Below the pieces are notes generated by a model. The model saw only the letters and a program-made list of their open reading frames with translations. It was not told the DNA's origin and made no database searches. Both the position numbers and the translations under genes were made by a program. A DNA stretch of 64,000 nucleotides from Gemmatimonadaceae bacterium (GTDB taxonomy: Bacteria > Gemmatimonadota > Gemmatimonadetes > Gemmatimonadales > Gemmatimonadaceae): positions 337,897 through 401,896 of the forward strand of contig JABAQJ010000002.1 of NCBI GenBank assembly GCA_019186945.1, read 5' to 3'. This document shows positions 43,422 through 54,931 of the stretch, piece after piece. Every line of letters begins with the position of its first letter. Within the stretch, counting starts at the first letter, position 1.

Positions 43422-44117
43422 GTGATCCGATTCGCTAGCGTCTTCAAGGAATACCCGCGCACTGGACTGGCGCTCAGTGACGTCTCGTTCACAGTGCAGA
43501 AGGGAGAGTTCGTCTTTCTCACGGGACCGAGTGGCGCCGGCAAGAGCACCATCCTGAAACTCATCTATCTGGACGAGTTTCCATCCAAGGGGGACGTCTG
43601 GATCGCGGGTGCGCGCAGCCGACAGGTCAAGCGGCGCGAGGTACCTCTGCTCCGCCGCAAGCTGGGCGTCGTCTTTCAGGATTTTCGACTGCTGGACGAT
43701 CGTACTGTGGAAGCCAACGTCGGTTTTGCGCTGGAGGTGACGGGCGTTCCGCGCGATCGGATTCCGCCCAAGGTGTCGCGTCTGCTGACACAGGTCGGAT
43801 TGGCCTCGAAGGCCACGGCGTATCCCCGTGAACTGAGCGGAGGGGAGCAGCAGCGCGTCGCAATCGCCCGCGCACTGGTGAACGATCCGATGGTGCTGGT
43901 CGCCGACGAGCCTACTGGGAACCTGGATGAGCGCGCCACGCGCAGCGTATTCCAGCTCCTCAGGGACATCAACGCCTTGGGCACGGCAGTAATCATGGCA
44001 ACCCATGACCTCGATGTCGTGCGACGCGCGGACCTCCGCGTGCTGGAGATCAATCGTGGCCAGGTAGCTTTCGATTCGGCCGACGACTCGCGGGCCGGGA
44101 CGAGGGACGCGTCGTGA
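43422..44117 (+). CDS. ftsE: Cell-division ABC ATPase FtsE
   Basis: The product is about 231 aa from the GTG at 43422. It has Walker A GPSGAGKST, the Q-loop VFQDFRLLDDRTV (the FtsE-type 'QDfrLl'), signature LSGGEQQR, Walker B MVLVADEPTGNLD and the His switch ATHD. FtsE with the membrane protein FtsX controls septal peptidoglycan hydrolysis. An in-frame GTG at 43389 would add 11 residues; I prefer 43422 because homologues start with 'MIrF..V.K.Y' and a -10-like TAGATT touches the earlier GTG. The stop overlaps the ftsX GTG (GTGA). The ftsE-ftsX-EnvC order makes the assignment firm. Confidence 0.92.
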   Translation: MIRFASVFKEYPRTGLALSDVSFTVQKGEFVFLTGPSGAGKSTILKLIYLDEFPSKGDVWIAGARSRQVKRREVPLLRRKLGVVFQDFRLLDDRTVEANVGFALEVTGVPRDRIPPKVSRLLTQVGLASKATAYPRELSGGEQQRVAIARALVNDPMVLVADEPTGNLDERATRSVFQLLRDINALGTAVIMATHDLDVVRRADLRVLEINRGQVAFDSADDSRAGTRDAS

Positions 44118-44965
44118 GGCTCGCGCTTCGCGAAGTGGCACTAGGCATGCGGCGCGCGCCGCTGCTTGGCATGCTGAGCGTCACGACGATCGCCTTCTCG
44201 CTGTTCGCATTCGGCCTTTTCTCGCTGGTAGCACTGAACATCCGGGAAGCGCTCCGCGCCGTCGAGTCGCAAGTGGAAATCCGCGCCTTCGTCGCGGATT
44301 CGACATCGGTAGACGACGTCGGGCGCGCGATGGAGGATGTTGCCACATACCGTGAGGTCGAACGCGTCGAGTACGTCTCACCCGACCAGGCGCTGGAGCG
44401 TGCACGGCAGGACTTGGGCGAGTTCAAGGATGTCTTCGATTCAGCATTTCTCCCCGGGTCGATCGACATACGGCTGCGCGATGGTTTTCGAGATCCAGCG
44501 ACCGTGAAGAGCGTGGCTGACCGGCTGCGCGCGTTCCCGATCATCGAGGACGTTCGGTACGGCGAGGAGTGGGTGTCCAAGCTGCATCGTATCCGTACTG
44601 TTGCGACGGTTGCGGGTGTGACGCTTGGCCTTGCATTCGCCGCGGTGGCGGTGATCGTCATTGGCGCGACGATCCGCATGGCCGTGCTGGCGCGCGGCCC
44701 CGAGATCTCGATAATGCGAATGGTGGGTGCTACCGACAGCTTCATTCGACGCCCATTCCTCATCGATGGATTCCTCAAGGGCATCGCCGGCGGACTGCTG
44801 GCGCTACTGCTCACCTGGCTGGCGAGCGTGTTGATCACGCGAACCTTCATTCAGACGGAGTTTTTCGATGCAACTCTGGCGGCATCAGGCGTGGTGGGTG
44901 GGGCCTTGATTGGTCTTCTGGGAAGTGCCTTCTCCGTCAACCGTCACCTGCGACTGGTCAGGTGA
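44114..44965 (+). CDS. ftsX: Cell-division permease FtsX
   Basis: The 283-aa integral membrane protein has one N-terminal helix (about 15-40). A roughly 115-residue extracytoplasmic loop follows (VEIRAFVADSTSVDDVGRAM ... PGSIDIRLRDGF), and then three C-terminal helices (from about 160). It contains the FtsX family sequence EISIMRMVGATDSFIRRPFLIDG. The loop is where FtsX meets its periplasmic activator. The GTG start overlaps the ftsE stop by four bases and the stop overlaps the next ATG by one base (TGATG at 44963-44967), so all three proteins are probably made in fixed ratio. Confidence 0.93.
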   Translation: MRLALREVALGMRRAPLLGMLSVTTIAFSLFAFGLFSLVALNIREALRAVESQVEIRAFVADSTSVDDVGRAMEDVATYREVERVEYVSPDQALERARQDLGEFKDVFDSAFLPGSIDIRLRDGFRDPATVKSVADRLRAFPIIEDVRYGEEWVSKLHRIRTVATVAGVTLGLAFAAVAVIVIGATIRMAVLARGPEISIMRMVGATDSFIRRPFLIDGFLKGIAGGLLALLLTWLASVLITRTFIQTEFFDATLAASGVVGGALIGLLGSAFSVNRHLRLVR

Positions 44966-46167
44966 TGCGGCGGGTACCGGTCCTGGCCGTGGCCACGATC
45001 GTGGCATGCGCGACGCCTTGGCCGACGCTCATGGCCCAGTCTTCCGTGGACCAGCGACTGCGGGCACAGCGCGAGGAACTGGACCGCATCCGGCGCGAGC
45101 GCGACGAACTCCAGCGAAAGCGCTCCGTACTGGCGGGACGGGTACACGATCTCTCGGATGAAGTAGTGAATTCGCGCCGCCAGGCGGAAGCGACGGCTCG
45201 GCTCGTCCGCTCGCTCAACGCGCAGTTGGTCGCGATCGCCGCCGAAGTGGACTCGGCCTCGGCGCGCGTCGCCGCGGCACAGGATGAAGTCCGGAACAGG
45301 AACCGGGTGCTGCACCGTCGCGTCACAGACATATACAAGCGCGGTCCCCTGCACACGACGGAAGCATTGCTCTCCGCGCGATCGTTCGCCGAACTGGTGG
45401 CGCGCTACAAGTACCTGCACGAGCTTGCCCTGCGCGACCGATCGATGGTCAATCGCGTGCAGCAACTGTATGCCAGCATCGCGTCGCAACGGGAGCTGCT
45501 GGTGCGTTTGCAGGATGAGCTGGCCCGCAACAGGTCGGAGAAGCAGCGGGAGGAGCAGCGCCTTCGGAATCTGGTCGGAGCACGACAGGCGTCGCTCCTC
45601 CAGGCGCAGCAGACCGCGGCCGACGTCGAGGAACGCCTCAAGCGGATCGCCCGGGACGAGCAGCGGCTCGCCGACGTGATTGCGTCGCTCGAAGCGAGTC
45701 GACGCAAGGCAGAGGCCGCGCCTAACGCTGCCGCACCGACGACCAGCTCGATCCGGACGAGCGACTTCGGCAAGCTCGGCTGGCCGGTCGAGGGCGACAT
45801 CCTGTATCGGTTTGGACGCCTCGTCAACCCGAACAACACCACGATCCGATGGAATGGCATCGGAATACGCGCGGATGCCGGCGCGCAGGTGAAGGCGATC
45901 GCGGCCGGCGAGGTCATGGTGGCCGACCAGATCGGAACCTATGGCCAGACGGTTATCGTGCAGCACGGAGGCGGCGACTATTCGGTGTACGGTTCGTTAG
46001 GCCGGATAGACGTCCGGAAGGGGCAGCAGGTGATCAAGGGACAGGTAATCGGAACGGTAGGGCGCGCCGATCCGGACATGGATCCACACCTGCATTTCGA
46101 GATCCGGCCTAAGGGCAGAGCGATGGATCCGCTCGCCTGGCTGCAGGAGAGAAGCGGCCGTCGCTAG
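44965..46167 (+). CDS. EnvC-like murein hydrolase activator (degenerate LytM domain)
   Basis: The 400-aa secreted protein has a signal peptide (LAVATIVACATPWPTLMAQS). A long coiled coil follows (about 27-250, heptads rich in Arg, Glu and Leu), then a C-terminal M23/LytM domain (about 275-395). The first zinc motif (HxGxD) is replaced by NGIGIRADAGAQVKAIAAG and only the HLHFEIRP end is kept, just as in E. coli EnvC, which activates amidases rather than cutting wall itself. Placement directly after ftsE and ftsX, with a one-base overlap, makes it the presumed FtsEX-regulated activator. The two CGTTAGG-type motifs in the gene lie at 45721 and 45995. Confidence 0.88.
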   Translation: MRRVPVLAVATIVACATPWPTLMAQSSVDQRLRAQREELDRIRRERDELQRKRSVLAGRVHDLSDEVVNSRRQAEATARLVRSLNAQLVAIAAEVDSASARVAAAQDEVRNRNRVLHRRVTDIYKRGPLHTTEALLSARSFAELVARYKYLHELALRDRSMVNRVQQLYASIASQRELLVRLQDELARNRSEKQREEQRLRNLVGARQASLLQAQQTAADVEERLKRIARDEQRLADVIASLEASRRKAEAAPNAAAPTTSSIRTSDFGKLGWPVEGDILYRFGRLVNPNNTTIRWNGIGIRADAGAQVKAIAAGEVMVADQIGTYGQTVIVQHGGGDYSVYGSLGRIDVRKGQQVIKGQVIGTVGRADPDMDPHLHFEIRPKGRAMDPLAWLQERSGRR

Positions 46168-46263
46168 CGGCGCGAAGCGCGGTCGGAGCTGACAGGCTAC
46201 GTTCGGCGCGACAGATATCCGGTCGGTCTGGCGCCGGCGGCGACCGCGGCGCACGTTTCCGGC

Positions 46264-46980
46264 GTGTCCAGGCGCCGACTGATTACCGAACGCGACGTCC
46301 GGCGTGCCGTTCGGGAAGGATTGACCGCGATCGATGGGAGCGGAGCCGTCGTCACGCCCGCCGCGCTCGACGTGGCTCGCAAGCTGGGCATTGGCCTGAG
46401 CGGCGTGACGACGACGGACCGATCGTTTCGAAAGACCGGCATACCGGCCTCGGAGCACCGCTCCAGAGGCATCAGCCGACACTCGACCGCGCCTGTCTCC
46501 GCTCTCGACGCTCAGGAGGGTGACAGAGCCACGCGAACTCCGCTCCGGATCTCCATCGGATGCGATCACGGCGGGCTTGCCCTCAAGCAGCAGATCATCC
46601 AGCGGGTTCGTGAGCTCGGACACAGCGTTGACGATCGAGGAACGACGACACCAGAGGCGGTCGATTACCCGGACTTCGCAGTACTGGTCGCGCGCGACGT
46701 GGCTGCCGGGATCGCCGACCTCGGCATCATGGTGGACGGCGCGGGCATCGGCAGCTGCATGGCAGCCAACAAGGTTGCCGGCGTGCGAGCCGCGATGTGT
46801 TACGACGTCACGACCGCCCGAAACGCCCGCGAGCACAACCACGCGAACCTTTTGACGTTAGGTGCCGGACTCACGGGAACGCGCCTCGCATTCGAGATTG
46901 TCGATGCCTTCCTGTCCACGCAGGCGGGCGTGGGACGTCATGCTTCTCGTGTTGCGAAGATCGACGCCCTCCTGCGATGA
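46264..46980 (+). CDS. RpiB/LacAB-family isomerase with N-terminal extension and no catalytic Cys
   Basis: The 238-aa product has an extension (1-92) with LITERDVRRAVREG and VTPAALDVARKLGI. The 'ITE..vR ... vTPaA.d.....i' pattern recalls EutT/microcompartment-type proteins. The RpiB domain (94-238) keeps GCDHGGLALKQ, VDYPDFAV, AANKVAGVRAA and EHNHANLLTLGA, which interconvert ribose 5-phosphate and ribulose 5-phosphate. The usual catalytic Cys in ICGTGIG is replaced by Asp158 (VDGAGIG), although Cys165 lies seven residues on in GIGSCMAANK. It may therefore use another nucleophile or another sugar phosphate. GTG 46264 was chosen because it gives the ordered start; other starts are possible. No microcompartment shell gene is in the window. 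Confidence 0.75.
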   Translation: MSRRRLITERDVRRAVREGLTAIDGSGAVVTPAALDVARKLGIGLSGVTTTDRSFRKTGIPASEHRSRGISRHSTAPVSALDAQEGDRATRTPLRISIGCDHGGLALKQQIIQRVRELGHSVDDRGTTTPEAVDYPDFAVLVARDVAAGIADLGIMVDGAGIGSCMAANKVAGVRAAMCYDVTTARNAREHNHANLLTLGAGLTGTRLAFEIVDAFLSTQAGVGRHASRVAKIDALLR

Positions 46981-47092
46981 GGCTACTCCCGACAGCCTCG
47001 CCAGACCGACCTTCGACTCGCACCGTGAGGAGCTTCGCCCTGGCTCGCGTGACGGATAGTCGATCGTTGGATTCCCTTGTCCCGCGCCTCCC

Positions 47093-48520
47093 GTGATACG
47101 CCCGATTCATTTCGCGGTCCTGCTGGCCGTCGCATCTGCGCTCCAGGCCCAGGATACTCCGACCGAACGTGCCGCTGCCTCGCAGGTCGTGAAAAAGATG
47201 GCCGAAATGCAGCAGTCCCTCGCCGTCCCGACCCTCGTCGCACGCCTCATGCGCCCGAACGCCGTGCGCGACGCTGTTGCCGCCCGCGCCAGGCAGCTGA
47301 TGGACACCGAACTGCTGGCGATGTCGGACGACCTGACGCGGCACCCGGAGGTCGGGTTCAAGGAGGAACGCTCGGTCAGAATCCTGACGGAATTTCTCGA
47401 GGCGCACGACTTCATCGTCACGAGAGGTGTGGCTGGCCTGTCCACCGCATTCGTGGCGACGTACCGCCATGGCACTCCAGGACCCAATCTGGGTGTGATC
47501 CTTGAATACGATGCGCTTCGTGGCACGAAAGGCGATTTCCACGGGGACCAGCACAGTGCGCAGGGCCCGACGGGGATCGCGGCGGGCCTCGCCGTGGCAG
47601 AGTTCCTCACGCGATCGAAGACGCCCGGTACGGTGACGTTCTATGGGACACCGGCCGAGGAGATGATGCCACCGCCGTCCAAGACCGTCATGCACGACGC
47701 CGGCGTCTTTTCCGGAGCCGATGTGATCGTTCGATCGCATTCGAGCATGGCCACGGAGCGTGCAGCGCACGGTTTTGGCACGTGCTGCCTGAATATCGAC
47801 GGGGTCAGCTACATCTACTCGGGCGCCCCCGCGCATCAGATGACAGCGTGGGAAGGTCGCGACGCGCTGACCGCCGTCATCCACCTCTTCAACAACATCG
47901 ACGCCATTCGCCGCACCCTGAGGCCGGAGACACGCATCCAGGGAATCATCACCGAAGGCGGTAAGGCGCCTAACGTGGTGCCAGACCGTGCAGTCGCCGA
48001 CTTCTACATAAGGTATCCGGATCAGGTGTACCTGACTCAGGTGCGCGAGATGGTGGACAATGCCGCGCGCGCCGCCGCGCTCGCCACCGGCACACAGGTG
48101 AAAATCGAACCGTACGGCTCCATGCGCGACGGTATCTCGGTCGCCACGTTGAACGAGGTGGCGTTCGCGTACCTGAAGAAGTTCGGTGGAACGAACGTGC
48201 AGGACGAGCCGGGCAAGCCTCAGGGCTACGAGGAGACGGGGAGCGTGTCGAGCGCCATTCCCGGTGTGGGGTTTTCCGCGCACACGTCCAACGGCGGGTT
48301 CCATACTTACGAGATGGAGTCGGACGCGTTAGGCGCTGTTGGACACACCGGCTTCGTGGTGAACGCGCAAGCGATGGCGTCGCTGCTCTACGACTTCGCG
48401 ACGAGTGCCGAATATCGGGCCCTGGTGCAGCGGGAGTTCGCCGGGACCAAGGCGCTGTTCGGCGAGTACGTGGCTGCCCTCGAGAAGGCGTATCCACGAC
48501 CGGTCGTGAAGGCTCCCTGA
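47093..48520 (+). CDS. Secreted M20-family amidohydrolase
   Basis: The 475-aa product begins with a short signal peptide (MIRPIHFAVLLAVASALQAQ). It carries an M20 peptidase/amidohydrolase fold like the p-aminobenzoyl-glutamate hydrolase subunits AbgA/AbgB and IAA-amino-acid hydrolases: LTRHPEVGFKEERSV, ILEYDALRGTKG, DQHSAQGPTGIAAG, YGTPAEEM, FSGADVIVRSHSSM and a SAHTSNGGFH end. Metal ligands (the His of DQHS and the Glu pair in PAEE) are present. The YSGAPAHQMTAWEGRDAL block is the dimer/lid domain. The substrate is likely an N-acyl or peptide bond of an external compound. It starts with GTG, 112 bases after the RpiB-like gene. No clear promoter was seen. Confidence 0.82.
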   Translation: MIRPIHFAVLLAVASALQAQDTPTERAAASQVVKKMAEMQQSLAVPTLVARLMRPNAVRDAVAARARQLMDTELLAMSDDLTRHPEVGFKEERSVRILTEFLEAHDFIVTRGVAGLSTAFVATYRHGTPGPNLGVILEYDALRGTKGDFHGDQHSAQGPTGIAAGLAVAEFLTRSKTPGTVTFYGTPAEEMMPPPSKTVMHDAGVFSGADVIVRSHSSMATERAAHGFGTCCLNIDGVSYIYSGAPAHQMTAWEGRDALTAVIHLFNNIDAIRRTLRPETRIQGIITEGGKAPNVVPDRAVADFYIRYPDQVYLTQVREMVDNAARAAALATGTQVKIEPYGSMRDGISVATLNEVAFAYLKKFGGTNVQDEPGKPQGYEETGSVSSAIPGVGFSAHTSNGGFHTYEMESDALGAVGHTGFVVNAQAMASLLYDFATSAEYRALVQREFAGTKALFGEYVAALEKAYPRPVVKAP

Positions 48521-48579
48521 GCACGAGGCGCGATGCCGGCGACAGGTCGAGACATCGGTCCGCCACCTGCCACAACCGT

Positions 48580-48585
48580 TATCTT
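48580..48585 (+). promoter_or_regulatory. -10-like box close to the maeB start
   Basis: TATCTT is six bases before the maeB ATG at 48592 and there is no Shine-Dalgarno sequence. The -35 region is poor. It is a candidate for near-leaderless transcription. Confidence 0.3.
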
Positions 48586-48591
48586 TCGGTC

Positions 48592-50895
<2,304 letters not shown>

Positions 50896-50911
50896 ACCCG
50901 GATTTCTTCCT

Positions 50912-52516
50912 ATGGCAACGCAGACAACTCCCACTCGCGAATCGGTTCACGGTCTCGACGCGCAAGGGCTCGCCCCAACGGGCATCGTCTACTGGAACTT
51001 CGTTGCACCTGAACTGGTGCAGGCGGCCATCGAGCGTCGCGAGGGAACGCTGGCGGACATGGGCCCGTTCGTGGCAGTGACCGCACCGCATACGGGCCGG
51101 TCACCTAACGACAAATTTGTCGTGAAGGAGACCACCACCGAAGCCGACGTCGACTGGGGGAAGGTCAACCAGCCGATTGGGGAGGACAAGTTCGAGCTGC
51201 TGCTCGGGGACGTCCGTGGTTACCTCAACGGCCTTGGGGAGTTGTTCGTCCAGGATCTGTATTGCGGCGCTGACCGCACCCACCGCCTGAGCGTACGCTA
51301 CGTCACGCCCAACGCGTGGCATGCCAATTTCGTGCGGAACATGTTCATCCGGCCGGATGCCACGGAGTTGCCGACGTTCAATCCGAACTTCACGGTCCTG
51401 CACGCTCCTGAGTTCCAGGCGACGCCGGAGCGTCACGGCACGCGCACCGGCACGTTCATCGTGTTGCACCTCGCGCGCCGGATGATCCTCATCGGCGGCA
51501 CTCGCTACGCAGGCGAACTCAAGAAGGCGATGTTCACGGTGATGAACTACCTGATGCCGAAAGCGGGCGTCATGTCGATGCACTGCTCGGCGAACGTTGG
51601 CGACGCCGGCGACGTGGCTCTCTTCTTCGGCCTTTCGGGAACCGGCAAGACGACGCTGTCGGCGGATCCTGACCGATCGCTGATCGGCGACGACGAGCAC
51701 GGCTGGTCCGACGACGGCGTCTTCAATTACGAAGGCGGATGCTATGCGAAGGTCATCAACCTCTCGCGTGAACACGAGCCCGACATCTATGCCACCACGC
51801 AGATGTTCGGAACGATCCTCGAGAACGTGGTCCTCGATCACCACCGCCGTGTGAAATTCGACGACCGTTCGATCACGGAGAACACGCGCGCCTCGTACCC
51901 GCTGCACTACATTCGCAATCACGTGCCGAGTGGTGCCGGCGGACATCCGCGCAACGTCGTTTTCCTGACCGCGGATGCGTTCGGCGTCCTTCCGCCGGTC
52001 GCGCGACTGACGCGCGATCAGGCGATGTACTACTTCATGTCCGGTTACACGGCCAAGGTTGCCGGTACGGAGCGCGGCGTGACCGAGCCACAGGCGACGT
52101 TCTCGTCGTGTTTCGGCGCCGTGTTCCTCGTCTGGCATCCGACCAGGTACGCGGAGATGCTCGGTCAGCTGATCGACCGCCACGGCTCGCGCGTCTGGCT
52201 GGTGAACACTGGCTGGAGCGGCGGAGCCTACGGCGAGGGTTCGCGCATGAAGATCGCCTACACGCGGGCAATGGTGCGTGCCGCGTTAGGTGGGCGCCTG
52301 GATGCGGTGGCCACGTTCCAGGATCCGATCTTCGGACTGCACATCCCGACGGCGGTGCCCGACGTCCCATCGGATGTCCTGAACCCAAGGAAGACGTGGA
52401 AGGACGGCGCGGCCTACGACGCCCAGGCGCGGAAACTCGCGGACATGTTCCGGAAGAACTTCGAGAAGTTCGGGACCGTGAGCGACGCCATTCGCGGTGC
52501 CGGCCCGAAAGGGTGA
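50912..52516 (+). CDS. pckA: ATP-dependent phosphoenolpyruvate carboxykinase
   Basis: The 534-aa product converts oxaloacetate to PEP with ATP, the entry to gluconeogenesis. Diagnostic blocks are TGRSPNDKF (about 60), [26 protein letters not shown] (ATP site), [22 protein letters not shown] (metal and substrate), [29 protein letters not shown] and [11 protein letters not shown]. This is the ATP-type PEPCK of bacteria, not the GTP-type. The length is normal. The start at 50912 is 16 bases after the maeB stop; an in-frame start at 50819 would overlap maeB. MaeB and PckA side by side allow fluxes between malate, pyruvate, oxaloacetate and PEP to be set together. Confidence 0.95.
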   Translation: MATQTTPTRESVHGLDAQGLAPTGIVYWNFVAPELVQAAIERREGTLADMGPFVAVTAPHTGRSPNDKFVVKETTTEADVDWGKVNQPIGEDKFELLLGDVRGYLNGLGELFVQDLYCGADRTHRLSVRYVTPNAWHANFVRNMFIRPDATELPTFNPNFTVLHAPEFQATPERHGTRTGTFIVLHLARRMILIGGTRYAGELKKAMFTVMNYLMPKAGVMSMHCSANVGDAGDVALFFGLSGTGKTTLSADPDRSLIGDDEHGWSDDGVFNYEGGCYAKVINLSREHEPDIYATTQMFGTILENVVLDHHRRVKFDDRSITENTRASYPLHYIRNHVPSGAGGHPRNVVFLTADAFGVLPPVARLTRDQAMYYFMSGYTAKVAGTERGVTEPQATFSSCFGAVFLVWHPTRYAEMLGQLIDRHGSRVWLVNTGWSGGAYGEGSRMKIAYTRAMVRAALGGRLDAVATFQDPIFGLHIPTAVPDVPSDVLNPRKTWKDGAAYDAQARKLADMFRKNFEKFGTVSDAIRGAGPKG

Positions 52517-52645
52517 GCGAGCCGGCATCTTTAGCCTCGATGGCCACCGCGTCCCGGCTCGCGGTGGCCACGATCCCCCAACGGGCACTCGCCTCGACGA
52601 CGCGTCTGGCTGCCCGCCATCCCGGATGAGCGACGCCTCGACTCC

Positions 52646-53929
52646 GTGTTCGACATCATCCGCGACCCGCTCTGGAACAACATCAGGCTCGATGCTCTCG
52701 CCATCCGGCTGATCGACACACGCGCGTTCCAGCGCCTGCGATATGTCCGGCAGCTCGGACTGGCGCACCTCGTGTATCCCGGCGCCACCCACACGCGATT
52801 CGAGCACGCGTTAGGCGCCTACCACCTCGCCGGCCGCACGCTGGCAATCATGGACGAGCGTGGCGAACTTCGCGACACGTCGCGCATCGATCTGGCCATC
52901 GTCCGCGCCGCCGCGCTCCTGCACGACGTCGGGCATTACCCGTTCTCGCATGCGCTGGAGGAAATCGGCGCGCCGCACCACGAAGAAGTCGCCCTGCCAT
53001 TGATCGCCGACGGCGAGATCGGCGCCATCCTCCGAGCCGACCTCTCGACCGACGCCCCGGAGCGCATCCTCGCGCTCATTCGCGGCCTGAGCGCGTCACC
53101 GCTGCAAGGCCTCGTCTCCGGTTCGCTCGACCTCGACAAGATCGAGTACCTGAAGCGTGACGCAACCATGTGCGGCGTCCCTTACGGCGAAATCGATGTC
53201 GACCGACTCATCAATTCGCTGACCCTCGTCCCCGCCCCGTCAGATCCAGCGACTCTGACGATCGGCGTCGCCGAAAAGGGCCTGTCGGCACTCGAGTCGC
53301 TGCTGTTCGCGAAGTACCAGATGTACCGAAACGTCTACTGGCACCACGCCGTCCGCAGCGCGACGGCGATGTACAAGCGCCTGGTGGACGACGCGCTCGC
53401 CGGCGAGTCGCTGAGCGCGCGCGAACTCGCCGCACACACGGACGAGTCGCTGCTATTCGTGCTGGCGGAACGGGCTCCGTCGACAATGCTCACCGCGCTG
53501 CGCGAGAGACGTCTCTTCAAACGTGCGTTCGAGTGTCCCAGCGCAGAACTCCCGTCCGCGGAAGCCGCCGAATGGATTGCCGCCGATCGCGCGCTGTGCG
53601 TCGCGGCGGAGGATACCATCGCCGCCGAACTGGGCCTGAACCGCGGTGACGTGCTACTCGACTACCCGGAGAAGACGCAAATGCTCGGACTCGACATCCC
53701 GGTCCGGCGCAGGGACGGCGAGGTCCGGCGCCTTACGGGCGAAGGCATCGAGGGAGCGATCAATCTGACGCGCCTGTCGGACGAGCTATACCGCTCGGCG
53801 CGCTGGCTGCGCGTGTTCACCGCACGGCCGGTGGACCTGCCTCGGAAACGCGTGCTGGCCCTTGCCGCACTCAGCGCCGACGAAACCGCGTCTCGCCTGG
53901 CACATGGACGTCCGCTGCTCGTCGGCTAG
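52646..53929 (+). CDS. HD-domain phosphohydrolase (dNTPase/SAMHD1-like)
   Basis: The 427-aa product is an HD-superfamily hydrolase. The metal motif is clear: HTRFEHALG (first His), LLHDVGHYPFSHALE (His-Asp pair) and DLDKIEYLKRDA (final Asp). The order matches COG1078-type proteins related to dGTPase and SAMHD1, which hydrolyse dNTPs or related nucleotides. The rest is helical with no membrane segment. The GTG at 52646 is used because no ATG lies nearby in frame. The gene follows pckA by 130 bases and ends at TAG inside CTAG (53926-53929), a palindrome that also gives the stop of the convergent small gene. Confidence 0.8.
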   Translation: MFDIIRDPLWNNIRLDALAIRLIDTRAFQRLRYVRQLGLAHLVYPGATHTRFEHALGAYHLAGRTLAIMDERGELRDTSRIDLAIVRAAALLHDVGHYPFSHALEEIGAPHHEEVALPLIADGEIGAILRADLSTDAPERILALIRGLSASPLQGLVSGSLDLDKIEYLKRDATMCGVPYGEIDVDRLINSLTLVPAPSDPATLTIGVAEKGLSALESLLFAKYQMYRNVYWHHAVRSATAMYKRLVDDALAGESLSARELAAHTDESLLFVLAERAPSTMLTALRERRLFKRAFECPSAELPSAEAAEWIAADRALCVAAEDTIAAELGLNRGDVLLDYPEKTQMLGLDIPVRRRDGEVRRLTGEGIEGAINLTRLSDELYRSARWLRVFTARPVDLPRKRVLALAALSADETASRLAHGRPLLVG

Positions 53930-54141
53930 GCGCTACCGCCTGGAGTCTCCATTCCGCCGTCCAGCCCCGCCCGCTCCCGACCCCGCGCCTCCGCCAGCTT
54001 TCGCGCCAAGCCACGGTAGAACGCAGCGCCATCCGGCTGCCCGTCAGCTTCAAGCGACATCGCACACCGTTCCAGGGCATACAACAGGTTACCCAGGTAC
54101 AGGGATGCGACTCCGGCGACACTCTCGTCGTTGTCTCCCAC
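53926..54141 (-). CDS. Small protein downstream of the PP2C phosphatase
   Basis: The 71-aa ORF (VGDNDESVAGVASLYLGNLL ...) reads as a two-helix, charged protein with AALLYALERC-like amphipathic character and a Gly-rich C-terminus. It starts at a GTG 11 bases after the phosphatase stop with a GGAGG-rich stretch just upstream, so it may be the last gene of the FHA-PP2C operon. Its stop lies in the CTAG shared with the HD gene. I recognise no family. A real small gene is plausible but not proven. Confidence 0.4.
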   Translation of the reverse strand: MGDNDESVAGVASLYLGNLLYALERCAMSLEADGQPDGAAFYRGLARKLAEARGRERAGLDGGMETPGGSA

Positions 54142-54151
54142 ACCCCCTCCG

Positions 54152-54931
54152 TCAGCGGTAGGCCGGGTTCTCGAGCGTCGGCTCGGCGGCTGGAGTTATC
54201 GCCTGCACCTGGACGACGATCGCGGTGATGTTGTCAAGCCCACCGCGGTAGTTCGCCTCCGCGATCAGCGCATCCACCACCCGTCCCGCGGTCGCTCGCG
54301 ACAGCAGGAGCTGCTGGATCCGCCGATCGTCGACCATTCCGGTCAGCCCGTCGCTGGCGACCAGAAAGACATCACCGGTCTTTATCTCTCCGGCATACGT
54401 GTCGGGTTCGACTTCCTCGCTTGCGCCAACGCACCTCGTGATGACGTTGCTGTACGGGTGGTAGCGCGCCTGCTCAGGCGTCAGGAACCCGGCATCGACC
54501 TGTTCCTGCACATAGGAGTGATCCCGTGTCAGTTGCTTGAGAGCACCATCGCGCAGCAGATAGATCCGGGAATCGCCGACCTGGCCAATCAGGAACCTGC
54601 TTCCGGAGACGGCAAGGAGCGATACGGTCGTCCCCATCCCCTGCTTGTCCGATTCCGATATCGTCCGCTGGTAGATCGCGCGATTAGACGTCCGGATCGA
54701 TTCCGCGACCCTTTCTCGCGCTGCATCGCTGTAGAGGTCGTTCAGAGGCGCCAGCTCTCGTGAAACGATCTGTACCGCCATTTCGCTCGCCACTTCGCCG
54801 GCAGCATGGCCACCCATGCCATCGGCGACTATGAACAGCCCGCATTCCCTGTTGGCATGCGCGTAGAACGAATCCTCGTTCCCGGATCGAATCATGCCCA
54901 CATCGCTGCGGGCAGCCACGGTGAGCTCCAC
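54152..54931 (-). CDS. PP2C-type protein Ser/Thr phosphatase
   Basis: The 259-aa product is a PPM/PP2C phosphatase that removes phosphate from Ser/Thr on proteins in the cytoplasm. Residues run SDVGMIRSGNEDSF (the RxxNED motif), FIVADGMGGHAAGE (metal-binding Asp of DGMGG), GMGTTVSLL, GQVGDSRIYL, LTRDHSYV, ASDGLTGMV and GGLDNITAIVV. All metal-binding Asp residues are present. The GTG at 54931 shares one base with the FHA stop (TAGTG), so translation is coupled. With the triple-FHA protein it forms an FHA-phosphatase pair that likely opposes Ser/Thr kinases such as the RCC1 kinase at 7.4-10 kb. Confidence 0.92.
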   Translation of the reverse strand: MELTVAARSDVGMIRSGNEDSFYAHANRECGLFIVADGMGGHAAGEVASEMAVQIVSRELAPLNDLYSDAARERVAESIRTSNRAIYQRTISESDKQGMGTTVSLLAVSGSRFLIGQVGDSRIYLLRDGALKQLTRDHSYVQEQVDAGFLTPEQARYHPYSNVITRCVGASEEVEPDTYAGEIKTGDVFLVASDGLTGMVDDRRIQQLLLSRATAGRVVDALIAEANYRGGLDNITAIVVQVQAITPAAEPTLENPAYR

